Shown: positions 44,535 through 56,451 of the stretch, piece after piece
Numbering within the stretch: position 1 is the first letter of the stretch
Layout: the number at the start of each line of letters is the position of its first letter
Assembly: GCA_964030785.1 (NCBI GenBank)
Contig: OZ034970.1
Location: forward strand, 37,247,401-37,311,400
Origin: Siderastrea siderea
Lineage: Eukaryota; Cnidaria; Anthozoa; Scleractinia; Rhizangiidae
DNA length: 64,000 nucleotides
Direction: 5' to 3'
The notes under the pieces: generated by a model
What the model saw: the letters and a program-made list of their open reading frames with translations, nothing else
Database searches by the model: none
Told to the model about the DNA's origin: nothing
Translations under genes and position numbers: made by a program

Positions 44535-45756
44535 GAAAACGTTCCAAATTAATTATTTAGATTACTGATTTAGTGTTACAGGTGAAACTTATTCAGTTTG
44601 TCAATAGGAAGGGATACAAAGAACCATCTCAGTTGAGTCCTCGATAGGAGTCTCTGTTCAAAATCTATGACCTTGCACACCCCAAACAGGGGCATTGAAC
44701 ATTCTGCTACAGGGAGACTAGTGAAGTCAGCTAGGTCATTTTCTTTAGCTAACAGCGTTGCTTGAAACGAAATAAAAAACTTAAACGGCTAAGTTGCTTG
44801 CTCAACACCAGAGCAGGGATTGGTAATTGCTTAGTTTGCTTAGTGTTGTTTAATTGAAGTAAACATTTTGGAAAAGTACTTGTTTTCTCGGTTTTACTTT
44901 GCGGATGATAAAAAATCCGCAAACAGTACATCGGCAAATTTCCATGCCACTTGGTAAGATTTTCTGTTCAATAATGTCAAACTTATTGCTAGGCGTCTGT
45001 ACGTGTAATTATTAATGTTGTAAGTTTTTAACTTAATTTGTACAAAAGGTCGCTTATGCATGTTCTTTCAAATGATGAGTAATTACCAATTTTTGTATCT
45101 CATTTTACGTTATAAACGCTGTTTGGGTAAATTAATAGGCGTTTAAGTTAAGAACGTGATATCGCGTTCTTGTCCAGTAACAAGCCTCCAATGGCCGACC
45201 GCTGCTAGTTTCACTCACGTGACATATAACCCATACACAGGTTGTCAACAAAGATAATTTGCAAAAACGGGTAAGCTTTATTGATTAAGGATTTGAGTTT
45301 TAGCACCAAGCTCGGATCTGTTTGTTGTACACTCGTTTCCTTGGAGTGCTATTTTTTGGCCGGTGAGGACATTTTTCGTGCGATGATGTTTTCCTTCAGA
45401 TCATGTTTACTACAAGCTTGTTTGTTGTAAAAGGACAAAAGTGATTATTAATTATTAAATTTACTAAGTAATCTACCTATCATTAACTTATTGATTATTG
45501 CTGAGTTTTGTTTTTTGGTTAATGCCAAAAGTTTGTAAACATCTAACTTATTTTTCATTACAGAGGTTATTCCTTCTTTTGCCACGAGGATAACCTTTTG
45601 CTTTCATAGGAGTGTTTTATGACAAGTCAAATAGTGTGAAAATTATCCACTTTATAAGTAAAACAAAATAATAAAAATGGTCCGGTAAATAAATCACTTT
45701 AAAAGTTGTCGGAGTACTGGTTTTAAGATAATAGAATTATACCTACTTACAAGAAC
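44535..45756. other. No gene recognised
   Basis: AT-rich intergenic sequence, only short accidental frames. Confidence 0.55.
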
Positions 45757-46165
45757 TTAAGACGATTTCCGCTCAACGTTCGAGCAGTAAGTGCAAAAAT
45801 TAAGTTACCAAAAAAATACTTGCAGCACTGTCACATTTTGAGAACAGATAAGAAGAACTTATCGTTACTTTTGCTCCCAAGCTGACCCCGCGAGAGAAAA
45901 TTGGATTTGAAGTTATTAATATTTCAATTAAAAAGACGCTTCATGTCAGTTCAAAACAAAATGGCGCCCGTTTTTAGCATACTTTTACGAGATTTGAAAT
46001 TAATTTTCTTGAGAATGCTTGAGAATTTCATCGCAGGGTCACTTGGGCAAGTGAACTAGAGTGAGATGTTTCAAATAGCATTTAAAATGTTACCGTGCTA
46101 TGAGTAGTTTTTTGGTAAATATTTTTTGCACTTATTGCTCGAACGTTGAGCGGAATCCGTCTTAA
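45757..46165. mobile_element. MITE with long TIRs and TTAA flanks
   Basis: Left TTAAGACGATTTCCGCTCAA, then CGTTCGAGCAGTAAGTGCAA; the right end inverted reads TTAAGACGGATTCCGCTCAA, then CGTTCGAGCAATAAGTGCAA. The arms are about 45 bp with few mismatches, and TTAA lies at both edges. Non-coding interior. Confidence 0.75.
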
Positions 46166-47153
46166 ATAACAAGGTGGCCGGAAATGATCATAAATTTTGT
46201 CAAGAAATGTAAATGGTGAGAAGAATAGTAGTTGGCTATTGATATAGTAAATTCAGATAGTGATTTTATTATTTTGGCGACGACAAGGCATCATGACTGA
46301 TCACCAGTTGATTTCATTTGGGAACGCAAATGCAGACTGGTCAGTGGTTGCTGTTTTTATCATTGCAGATTACAGTATAGTTTTTTACCAGTGGACTAGG
46401 TCGGGCAATTTTAAAAATGAGAACCTTTCTACAAGTGTTGAAAATTGGACAAGTACAATATGTGGGTAAATTCAGCCACTGAAAGAAAGTCGAGGTAATT
46501 AACTGGAGGAAATAAATATCTAGACAACTTTGTTTTAAATCAATCTCTCAGCTTTTAATTGAAATTCTTGAGTATTTGAATGCAGCTCGAAACCCACCAT
46601 GTCCCACATGCGGCCTACTACAGCAAGAAGCACATCGACGTATTCGCAACATTTTCCGTGCACCGAGTTTCCGACATACCCCACGAATGCCGTAAATTGA
46701 AACTGGCGATGTCGTCTGAGACATTTATGCAATTGAGTGTCGATACAGAGGCCTTGCTGTTTCAGTTTGTTTATATATTCCATTATTCATTTAATGATCG
46801 CATTTATTCATGATCACAAACATTTGGTGCTTATGTTTGTCGCCTTGGCGACTACTCTGTGGTCTGCTATGAGAACGAGAACAAACACTTGAAGGAGAAA
46901 TAGACAAAGCGACGATAAAAAAGGTTAACATTGTTACGTTTGATTATATAAAGACAATGCTGTGGGTAGCGAAAAATAAATCATTCAAATTGTTATAAGA
47001 TTCGCTAGTTAGAGACAATGTGTGTAGGCCGTATAGCACTCGTGGAAAGTGAAACGAAATTAGAGTAAAGTTGAATTTCATGATTGCCGTGAAGGGCAAA
47101 ACCCTTATAAATCCTCCTAGACTACAAGTCCTAGAAAGGAATCGTGATACCGA
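46166..47153. other. No gene recognised
   Basis: Short frames near 46260-46810 carry no recognisable motif. Nothing else stands out. Confidence 0.5.
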
Positions 47154-47162
47154 GGATTAAAG

Positions 47163-47541
47163 CCCGGGGGGGTACTCCCCTATATGGCCTTAACGGGGAC
47201 GTGCGGCCCGATAGGGTATGGTTTTCAGAGGATTTTGTCTTGAACGGGGTATTGATTTCATCAATTTTTGTCTTTTTGTCTTAGTTACAAGACCTTATGT
47301 ATTCATTAACGACAGAACCCTCACAAAAAGCCAAAGTTTTATCAGTTTGCCAATGTTCAGCATATTGAAATGAGAAACAGTCTCTGATTAGTCCATTCTA
47401 GCCGTAAGGAGGGTATGATGTTGAGTTAAATGTCTTAGACAGGGTACAAAAAATCTGAAATCTGTAAAACAGGGTCAGGGTTTAAACACCCGGGCCGCAC
47501 CTCTCTACCCGAGAATCTGCTGAGTGCCCCCCCCCCCCCGG
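47163..47541. mobile_element. CCCGGGGGG-type MITE with 9-bp duplication
   Basis: The left end CCCGGGGGGGTACTCC and the right end GAGTGCC plus a C-run and GG form TIRs. GGATTAAAG occurs directly outside on both sides (47154-47162, 47542-47550), a 9-bp target duplication as in Mutator-like elements. Confidence 0.7.
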
Positions 47542-47550
47542 GGATTAAAG

Positions 47551-48447
47551 GAACCTATTTTGTTAGATGTGATGCTACTCAAAAGGCAACGAAATTAACT
47601 TTTTCCAAGGTTGGTAGTTTTCAATCTTTATTTTATCTTACCAGTTAATTCTTGACGGAATTATGTTCCCTTGAGCTATACAATCGTGAAGCGCCTAAAA
47701 CGTGCACACGGCACGCTTAAATTCCGCCATTTAATTAGGCATCTGATGGACCGGTGTTGCACTTCTCTCTCATGTGAGCGTTAATTACCAACTTTTGTTT
47801 TATCTTAGCAGTGTAGTTTGGCTTATTCTGTATGTATTTATGTATCTTGGTAGTTCCACACTCCTTTGTACTGAATTTCGGAATATTCAGTCAACTATTC
47901 ACGAGAGTAGCGGTTGATAAACATATTTACACTGAAGAAGGTTAGGGTCACACGGTTGCAATAAGAAGGGCTGTTGAGTAGTTTTCCTAGACTGTTTATA
48001 AAAAGAGTCATCGCTAAGTGATTTTATTGAGGGAATAATCTCAATTTGCCTCAATTCATCTTCCTGGATACCTTCCGACGAGTTGCTTTTCCTTTTATAG
48101 AGTTTGCAAAGTTGAAATTTAAGACCATTCGAGACAATTTCTGCTTTGGAAGTTTCATATTAGAAAAACCTTTTTCTTTTTCTTTTGGATCTCTTTCTTT
48201 CTTGTTTTCACAGCTTGACTCTTCCTTCTTTGAACTCACCTAATACTAACCTAATTGTCTTTAAAATACCTTGGTAACACAAAGGTCGACGACTTAATTG
48301 GCTGAAACTGATGTTCATTAACGTACTAAGTAAAGGGATACCAGATTGTTTGATATATAATCGCTTTTTTTCTTTATGCTGTAAGTAAACTTCCCGAAAG
48401 ACTAAGAAGCGCCGAGTTTCAAAAGTAAGTTGTTTTACAGCGCGTCA
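47551..48447. other. No gene recognised
   Basis: AT-rich intergenic DNA. Confidence 0.55.
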
Positions 48448-48995
48448 TTGCCAGGCGTGCCCCCAGGAGTGCCCCAGGGGAACAAAGCTGGGACCGTGGC
48501 TTTTCCTTGTTTTAATAAATGATTTAAATCTTAGCGATAACTTAAATGCCCAGCTTTGGAAGTATGTTGATGATAAGACAACTTCAGGAGTTGTCGTTGA
48601 AGGAAGTGATAGCAACGCACAGCAGTTAGCAGATCGCGTTGCTCAGTGGTCCTCTGACAACAGAGTAAAGCTGAATAGTGACAAGTGCAAGAAACTAAGG
48701 GGCCAATTACATGGGGAGGGCTCGCCCGGTTAGCCGGGCTGGCTCGGTTTGTCAGGATCTCGGCATGTCTGTGAAACACACTACAAATCAACTTCCCGCC
48801 TCATGTAATACCGGGCTAAACAGTAATCTCGGCAGACAGAACCAGCCCTTCTACCGAGACAGCCCGGCTCATGTAATCGGCCCCTAAGAATCGCATTTGC
48901 TAGAAACCAGCAGGAATTTCAGCCCATCCTTGTAAATGGACAAGAGCTAGAAGCTTTCCAAAGCGCAAAACTGCGTGGTGTAATTTGGGACATGA
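48448..48995 (+). pseudogene. LINE RT fragment split by a MITE
   Basis: Reads GVPQG, then after a one-base shift KLGPWLFLVLINDLNLSDN and LWKYVDDKTTS (catalytic YVDD), SSDNRVKLNSDKCKKLR, then after the MITE ISFARNQQEF and LVNGQELEAFQSAKLRGVI. This is the RT palm/thumb region of a non-LTR retrotransposon (CR1/Jockey-like). It is a short dead fragment. Confidence 0.75.
48699..48884. mobile_element. PIF/Harbinger-type MITE (186 bp)
   Basis: Ends GGGGCCAATTACATG and, inverted, GGGGCCGATTACATG, with the target triplet TAA on both sides (48696-48698 and 48885-48887). It is inserted inside the LINE fragment, whose frame continues on both sides. Confidence 0.75.
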
Positions 48996-49463
48996 ACTGA
49001 TTACTTAGGAAATCAGGACAGTAGACAGATACTGCGTTTTGATTGGCCAATTTCCTTTTTGGGTAAGGTACTAAGTGGCAGGAACGACCCAACTAGTGTG
49101 CCACTACTTTTGGACGCTACCAGTTTCTCAAGGAACTACAAGATGACTAAAAAACCGAACTCATTAAAATCCTAAGGCCAAAAATCCTAAAATCTCTTTG
49201 AAATTCAGTTGTTGATCATTCAGAACAAGATTAATAACCAATTTTATTATTCCACTCTTGCGCCATTTTACCATATAAGGTCAAGAGAACGCGCAAAATA
49301 TGCCACGGTATTACACAGTAAAATTAAGTATTGCACTGAAAAATCCAGGTTTCACAGGTTTTCTGGCCAAAGGACTGGAAAAACCAAATTTTGACGCGAT
49401 TGCTCATTTTGACGCTCGTTGCTCTTATTTTTCCTCACCCCTTCGGGGCTCGGAAAAATACTA

Positions 49464-51281
49464 TGAATGACAAGAGAGGTAAATACTACGCTGTAGTCAA
49501 AATACTTTTCCCGCCGTTTCGGCAATGCTGCCTTCTTAGGGGGAAAAAACTATTTAACCGTTAAAAAGTCCGTTGTATATCTCGCGTATTTAAATAAAAG
49601 CTCGCGCACGTTGCCGCACGCGCGACAGCGCGCGATAAGACAAAGAAGTCAATTCACGTGAAGCTAAAGTCGTGGTTTAGTCCACTCGGAGCCAGAGTTC
49701 CGTGCTTGAAGATATATTGCATCTCTTGTTTCTTGCGGTGCTGTTGGTTTACCAGGCCTGCCTTCAGGACAGCGACCTTCATATCCTGCAGGGAGTGATC
49801 CAGCTGGTTAAAATGTGCAGGTACAAGAAGGTCACTCCTGCCGTTGATCACATCCCTGCGGTGTTCCCTGAAACGGTCTGCCATCCTGCGCCCAGTCTCC
49901 CCAATATACACGGTCGATGGACATTTCTCGCATGTTAAGCAGTATACCACGTTCTCCGTTGTACAGGTGTAGTGACCTGTGATGTCAACATACCCCTTGG
50001 GTGTTACAATTGTGTTAGATGAGTTAACATGGGGGCATGTGCGGCAAACGGTCCTGTTGCAGCGAAAAGTACCCGTTGGATGGTTCGGTGGGTCCTGCGG
50101 TAGGCTACTTCTGACTAACAAGTCCTTCAGATTCTTGGCACGCCTGAAAGCCATCAATGGTGGTTTCCTGAAGATATTGTTGGTCGTGCTATCATCGTGA
50201 AGGATCCTGAACTTTCCTGAAATGATTTTGCAGGCGTCCTGGTTCATGGGGTGGAAGGTGGTGACTAATGGTACTCTGTCATTGGCAGTGTTGTTTCCAG
50301 CGTTATTCTCCAGAAGCTCAGCCCTCGATTTGATTGATGCTCGTTCTCTCCCTCTCCTTATCAGGTCATTCGGATAACCACGTGCTACAAAAAAGGTCTC
50401 CATTTTATTAGCCTCGCTCTCAAAATCATCGTTTTCACTGCAGATCTTGCGTAGTCTGAGAAACTGACTGTAAGGAATGGATGACTTGCAGCTAGATGGA
50501 TGAGATGAGCTGAAGTTGAGGTAGGAGTGGCTGTCCGTGTCCTTGTAGTATATAGAAGTGGAGACGTGATTATCTCGAAGCTTCAAGTAGATGTCCAGGA
50601 ACGGAAGCTTGTCAGTGGAAATAGACCAAGTACACTCAAGATTAGGGTGGAACGAAGAAGCAAATTCTAGGAACTCGCGGAGGTCTTCTTCACTGCATGA
50701 AGCAGCACCGGCTACATCATCCATGTACCGTTTGTAGAGGTCTGGCTTTGTACCCGCATAACTCGATAGCATGCGTTCTTCAACGTAGCCAACAAAAAGA
50801 CATGCATAGTTTGGCCCTAGTCGACTACCCATGGCCACTCCGCCTGTTTGTTTGTAGAATTCACCATTGAATTCAAAAGTGTTCAGTGTCAACACTAGTT
50901 CTGCCATACGAAGGAGAGTGTCTGTAGGTGGTTCAAGTACCTCTCTCTTGTCAAGATAGTATTGAAGTGCGCGGAGACCTTCACCGTTTGGTATGACTGT
51001 ATACAGTGACTTAACGTCCATAGCAAACACCAAGCGTTTTACGGCGTCGTCACTGAAACGGAAGGAATCCAGGATGTTCAGCATGTGGGTGGTGTCTTTA
51101 ACATAGCTGTCCAGGCTTCGCACAAAAGGCGCCGTTACACGATCAAGATAGACGGCCAGTAGCTCAGTAGGGCAGGAACAAGCGGATACTACTGGTCTGC
51201 CAGGGTTGTCAGGCTTGTGGATCTTTGGTAATAGGTAGAATTTCGCACCTACGCTGCGCAGGGATTCTAATTTTCATCACT
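49464..51281 (-). mobile_element. Penelope-like element, 5' truncated
   Basis: A 15-bp direct repeat CTCGGAAAAATACTA flanks it (49449-49463 and 51282-51296). The 3' UTR holds GGCAGCATTGCCGAAACGGC on the minus strand and GC-rich GCGCGC tracts, followed inward by the RT/GIY-YIG frame. The left part of the RT is missing, so it is truncated at its 5' end. Confidence 0.85.
49654..51269 (-). CDS. Penelope-like RT with GIY-YIG endonuclease (N-terminally truncated)
   Basis: The frame is open from about 51269 (LRSVGAKFYLLPKIHKPDNP) to TGA/TAA at 49654; the first Met is at 51123. RT motifs: FAMDVKSLYTVIPN, GVAMGSRLGPNYACLFVGYV and YKRYMDDVAGAAS (catalytic MDD). The C-terminus carries the GIY-YIG nuclease: VVYCLTCEKCPSTVYIGETG, then RRMADRFREHRRDV, with a preceding CNRTVCRTCPH cysteine cluster. 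RT plus GIY-YIG is the hallmark of Penelope-like elements. No internal stop is present over some 540 codons. Confidence 0.92.
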
Positions 51282-51296
51282 CTCGGAAAAATACTA

Positions 51297-54200
51297 CGCA
51301 ACTCGCAAAATATCCGCGCGTATTATATGTTAAACGATCGAATAAGATGTATTAATTTTTCGTGTAATGCTAATAAATAATTACATTTACAGACGATGAG
51401 AGTACAGGAAATACTGATCAGCAAGGGAAAACTGTCTTGATGTGTAAACAATTTCTCTCAACTGCTACTATAGGAAGTGGATGAATACTAGTTAGGAGAA
51501 TTTACATGTGGACATCAGAGCATAAAGGGTTAACAAATACAATATCTTACTGGTAATACTTACACAATCATACAATTTTATGATGTGAAAGTTAGTGAAA
51601 ATTAGTATGCATCAGCCAACTCCGATATCAATCACTGTTACGTCATTACCATATATTACCAAACATTCACACACATGGGCCAACTCCGATGTCAGTCACT
51701 GTCAGGTCACAAGCATACATTGGCAAACATTAGTATACATCAGCCCAATCGTGGCCACGTCGCATTCGTAACATTTCTCTCGATTTTCCCTATTGTGCAA
51801 TTTTTCAACAGGACTAAAGCCTGCTTAATATGAGGTATATTTTTTAATGCGTTACTCTTAAACTTTTGATTTTATATTACTATTATTTTTTATTCCTCCT
51901 TTGAAAGGATCCTGTATTTGCCACGTTTTTAATGTATTTCAAAATTGTAAGCGGAGGCTGGCATCAAAGATCACAAATTTTCTCGTGTTCTCAGCATACC
52001 ATGGGAAATAAAGATACAAAAATTCATATTAGATATAGAGGTTTGTCTAGAAGGATTTGGAGTAACTCATTTCTGAAAGTCGCCGGTGTCAAAAATGAGA
52101 GAGTAAGCGAAAAACTTCAACATTATGAAAAAATGTATGTTAAAAACTTGCGATGCGTGGTCCGCCTTTCGTTGCTTACAGCACAAAAGAAATTAAACCA
52201 ATCCGCCTACCAATGTACTGAGCTGCTTTTCACTCCTAGCCGCTTTCTTCTTTGTGTCGAGTTGGAAGGACCGGTTGACTGTTTTTGTTGAGGCTCAGCG
52301 CTAGCTAAGTTAGTACTCTCACGTTCCAATCAACATTCGTCTTAATAGACTGCTTCGGGACCAAGAGTAAATAACAGCACAGAGTTCTTTTGTTAATTTC
52401 TCTGTATTTATCCTTCTCAAGGACTTCAAACCCTCTCCGCCCAGCAGTGTGCCCGTAACAGTGAAGTGTCCTTAAGGTGAGAGATAATGTTGCTCTTTCC
52501 CTTGATGGGTAAATTCTTAACCCTTTCAGCCCTGAAAAAAAAATGCGTATTCTCCTTACTGTTCTCCATACATTTCTTTTGAAACTAAATATCAATACAT
52601 CTCAGTTATCCTCGGTGATCACATCCTTTATTCTCATCTCTTAAATGTTTGAAGAAGCAGTGATAAGTAAAGAGAACTTTCATTTTCGTTACTGTTAGAG
52701 CTTAAAGTGAGGGCAATTTGGGTCCCATGTACGGGTAGCCCACACGGCCGAAACTTAGACCCGGTTCCTTTAGCATGAAGCAGGTAGGAGTATTACTACT
52801 CCCCACATTGAAGGGTTTCAACAATTATTTTACCGGTACCCCAAATATATGCCTGGATAGAGAGAGACAATATGGAGTAAAGTTTCTTGTGTCGGTAAAA
52901 GGCAAGACAATACAGGACCGACCTAGCCTCGAATCACCGACATTCCGACCTTGCGATCGAAAGTGCCATGGAAGGTTTAATACGCTACAACCATCGGGCC
53001 TCCCACCTTTCCCTTGATATCTCAAAACCTTAATATTTACTTCACAATCTTATTTCGCTATCAATTTTGAAAAGCCGTCTGAGTAGTTAACAGCTTTTGT
53101 CGGAAATTAATCCTTTTGTCAAGCGTAATGAAAACGGCGACAAGATTTTGGACTAACAAATTTGTTGATACAATCACCCGAGCAAACTTTTAACAGTTCA
53201 CCTGAATTTAAGAATAGTTGGGGGGGAGGGGAGGGAGAAGTGCACAGACCTATCAATAAATTAAATTAATATGCAGAGAATTCACAGAATGGCTGTGTTG
53301 TATCCACTGTATTCACGGCGAATTACAATTTAGAAAAGTCGCTTTTTCTCTTTGTCATAAAAACCGCTTTTTTACCAATAACCGGCATACATAACTTTGC
53401 CTCTTCAAAAATTGCAAACAAATTCTTTCTTTAAAAGGCTGAAAGTTTGACCAAATTTTTCAAGCAGTGTACACGTAGACCTGACAACACACGCAACACA
53501 ACTTTGTTTTGAGTGTTATATGCATAACAAATTCACACTTAAGCATGAAAAACGTTTTTGCGTGAAGATACGAGAATTAGCCATAGAGATTCATTCGTGG
53601 GAGTAACACGCACAAGATTGTGGCAGGTAAAGAACCAAAAGAATTGATTTTTCGAAGGCCATCCCTGCATTTTTATCAACAAAAACGGTATGAAAGAGCG
53701 GGCCATTGGGTATCTTTCAAAGTCGTGATTAATTAACCGTATGTTTTTAACCATATATTTTTAACAACACGTTTTTTGCGTGAGACGCCGAATGGCCGTT
53801 TTCTTTCTTATGAAGCGTGATTTGCTAAGTAACCGTGATCCGTGATTTTCTCTTATTAAATGCATTAAACGTGAAGCGAGAATTGAGTTTTTAATTCTTC
53901 GTAAAATGTGATGTCAAGCCAACCAGCAAAATATCGTGAAAGAAGATTAAGTGGAATATGCGCGGAATAACTGTCTTATTCTTCACAAACCTAGTCTGGA
54001 CCTCCCCCATACTCCCTCACTTTCGTGCACGGACCTTTTTCTGGTTTGTAGCTTTTGGTCGTGCCTGTAGACCTGCATGCCACTGAGGGGGCTATTGTGT
54101 TCAAGGCTAACCCGGGATAAGTGTCGCTGAATTCAATTTTATGACTCGACAATCACGGAAAATGGTCGCAGCCTTCACAATGTGCTGTTTTTAGGGAAGA

Positions 54201-55264
54201 ATATCTTTGGCAGCAATTTTCTACGTATCCTTTTGTAGAAGGGAAATAAATTTTTAATTTCTTACCATGGTTTTCCTTTTAAGGCTCCTATAAACATTAT
54301 GAAATTCGACTCCCAATTTGGCTCCGTCAGAAGCCCGTCAGCACGGGAAGCCCGCTTTTTAGATAAAATATCACGTCGAAAAAAATCGTTCAGTTTCAAT
54401 TCGATATTAGCACAAGAAAAGTTAGCCCGGCATTTTTGGAAATGCGAGCGCAAGAAAGAACGAGCGGTGTCGGTGATTTGCAAGTTATTCGCTCACTGCA
54501 CTCGCTTTTAAAGCCGTGTATTTTTGATATTTTATGTAAAAACAACTTACAAAATGCTTTGAACTTCGGGAGGCTATGGAGAAATATCGACACAACAATT
54601 TGTTATCAGCAGCTGAATTCCATGACATGAGGTTGGGGTATTTCCAAAGCTAAATCCGTCAAGTGGAATTTTCTGATCGGTCTCAAATGCTTTGCAGCCT
54701 GTAATTAATTCTTAATTTAAATAAGCATCTCCCAAAAATTGCTTCAAAACGCTTAATTGGCCCAAGAAGCCCACAAACAGGAACAAAAACAACGCAGAAA
54801 TAAAGTTAACCATCTATTACTTGGAATTCTTTTTAAATTCTGCCATTAAAATTCTATTTGTTAAAATACCATACTAACTCATATTTTAAAGAAATGTGAT
54901 AATATATGGGTCAACGTGGAAAAAGGCTAATATATGGGAAAAATAAAAAGGTTAATATATGTTATGATCACATCGTCTGCTTGGGTTGCTTGTGGTCCAT
55001 CCCTCAAAATATATAGACACAACATGAGAATCACAAACTGTGAGAATCGTGCAAGAGTGCAAGGCCCTCGAGCAGGCTTTGGACCTCGTTTTTGAGAATA
55101 AATCTTAATTTCAGTTTTCTGAGCTGTCAGATTAAAATGCACTTGCCCTTTTTAATTATTTAAAGACGAGGCTGAAAACGTGCTTCTTTAAATTGATATA
55201 AATATATAAAACAAAGAAAATTTAAACCAAGTTTTCAACAATCATCTTCCCATTTTATTTTCAG
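51297..55264. other. No gene recognised
   Basis: About 4 kb of AT-rich DNA. A roughly 65-bp imperfect tandem repeat lies at about 51606-51750 (GCCAACTCCGAT ... GTCAGTCACTG). A G-rich tract lies at 53220-53240. From 55245 a pyrimidine tract ends in TTTTCAG, the acceptor of the following gene, whose upstream 5' UTR exon was not identified. Confidence 0.55.
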
Positions 55265-55280
55265 CTAATAAGAAGGCCAA

Positions 55281-56051
55281 ATGAAAGCGTTGGTAGAGCA
55301 GGTAGTCTTGGTCCTCCTCTGTTCCGTGCATTTCACTCTGACATCAAAGCAGGACGCTGACCAGACTGAATACGCCATATTGTTTGACGCAGGATCTAGT
55401 GGAACCCGGATGGAAATCAACAAGTTCTTGGCAAGAGGACCTATGTTACAACCCTCTGACGTCATACAGCAAAGCCCTTCTCCCCACAAAGTCAAGCCTG
55501 GAATTTCAGACCTTGCTGCAGATCCTTCTCAAGTTGAAGCTTACTTGACGCCTCTACTGGAGTCGGCCAAGAAGACCATCCCACAAGACAAGCATGCGTC
55601 CAGTCCAATATTTTTACTAGCCACAGCAGGAATGAGGCTTCTTCCTGATGATCAGGCAAATGCCATCTTAACTGAAGTTAGAAAATTGTTTAATGACAAA
55701 ACCAAATGTCCTTTTTTGTTTGAAGACGATAATGATGCTAGAATCATTCTAGGCAAGGCTGAAGGAATTTATTCTTGGGCTACTGTTAATTTTCTGGCAG
55801 GTGTTTTCGGTTCAAATAAGAAATCCTTTGGAAGCTTAGACCTGGGAGGAGCTTCCCAGCAAGCTGCTTTTGTTTTAAGCGAGAAGAATCCTGAGATTAT
55901 TGTTATAGAAGTGGCGGGAAAAAACTACAGTCTTTTTGCTCGCAGCTATCTTGGTTATGGACAAGATCAAGCTCGTGAAAGTTATTTGGAGTCCATTGCT
56001 CAAAGGGCGAGCTGCGCTGGGAATGCTGAATGTGTTGTAAAAAGTCAGTAG
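55281..56051 (+). CDS. Ecto-nucleoside triphosphate diphosphohydrolase, N-terminal part
   Basis: 256 codons. A signal peptide (MKALVEQVVLVLLCSVHFTL) is followed by the apyrase conserved regions: ACR1 ILFDAGSSGTRM (residues 33-44), ACR2 IFLLATAGMRLL (110-121), ACR3 ILGKAEGIYSWATVNF (156-171, catalytic Glu161), and ACR4 GSLDLGGASQQAAF (184-197). Such enzymes hydrolyse extracellular or luminal NTP/NDP. The C-terminal half with ACR5 is missing. The frame ends near a possible donor (GTT|GTAAAAAG at about 56034), so this may be one exon, with later exons beyond an adjacent viral insertion. An acceptor TTTTCAG lies 17 bp before the ATG. Confidence 0.85.
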   Translation: MKALVEQVVLVLLCSVHFTLTSKQDADQTEYAILFDAGSSGTRMEINKFLARGPMLQPSDVIQQSPSPHKVKPGISDLAADPSQVEAYLTPLLESAKKTIPQDKHASSPIFLLATAGMRLLPDDQANAILTEVRKLFNDKTKCPFLFEDDNDARIILGKAEGIYSWATVNFLAGVFGSNKKSFGSLDLGGASQQAAFVLSEKNPEIIVIEVAGKNYSLFARSYLGYGQDQARESYLESIAQRASCAGNAECVVKSQ

Positions 56052-56339
56052 TACATTGGGCTCGTATAGGTAATTTTGCCTCGTTTTGATGTGAGGATGA
56101 CGTCATAACCGGAACCGGAAGTCACGTGTTTTTAAGAGGGGGAAACCGCTGACCAGGTGTGAAAAAGGGATCGCAGGCTCATGCAACCGGAAGTCACGTG
56201 TTTTGAGATGAGAAACCGCTGAGCAATGTGAAAAAAGGATCGTGGGCTCAAGGAGAAGTAAAACCGCTGAGAAAACGCGGGCTCCAAGTCCAAAGTCCAA
56301 TTTTTGGAAGAGGGGTAGTCCTTGGAGTGAAAACCACAC
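56052..56339. other. Junction region between NTPDase and viral element
   Basis: Holds a 72-bp tandem duplication starting ACCGGAAGTCACGTG (56114 and 56186) with repeated AAACCGCTGA and GGGCTC motifs. It may be part of the viral terminal repeat; the boundary was not resolved. Confidence 0.5.
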
Positions 56340-56355
56340 AAAATGAATAAATCAC

Positions 56356-56361
56356 GTTTAT
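56356..56361 (-). terminator. Polyadenylation signal for PolB
   Basis: AATAAA on the minus strand about 90 bp after the PolB stop codon. Confidence 0.6.
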
Positions 56362-56451
56362 TGTTATACGTTTTACAATAACGGAGAAAAATGGTTTTTT
56401 GTTGAGTGTTCCTTAATGTTCAATAGAGGGTCGACGATCTTGTTTGGGTTT

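Noticed and set aside
46535..46813. Opposed 77- and 82-codon frames
   Set aside because: They overlap on opposite strands without motifs; likely chance.
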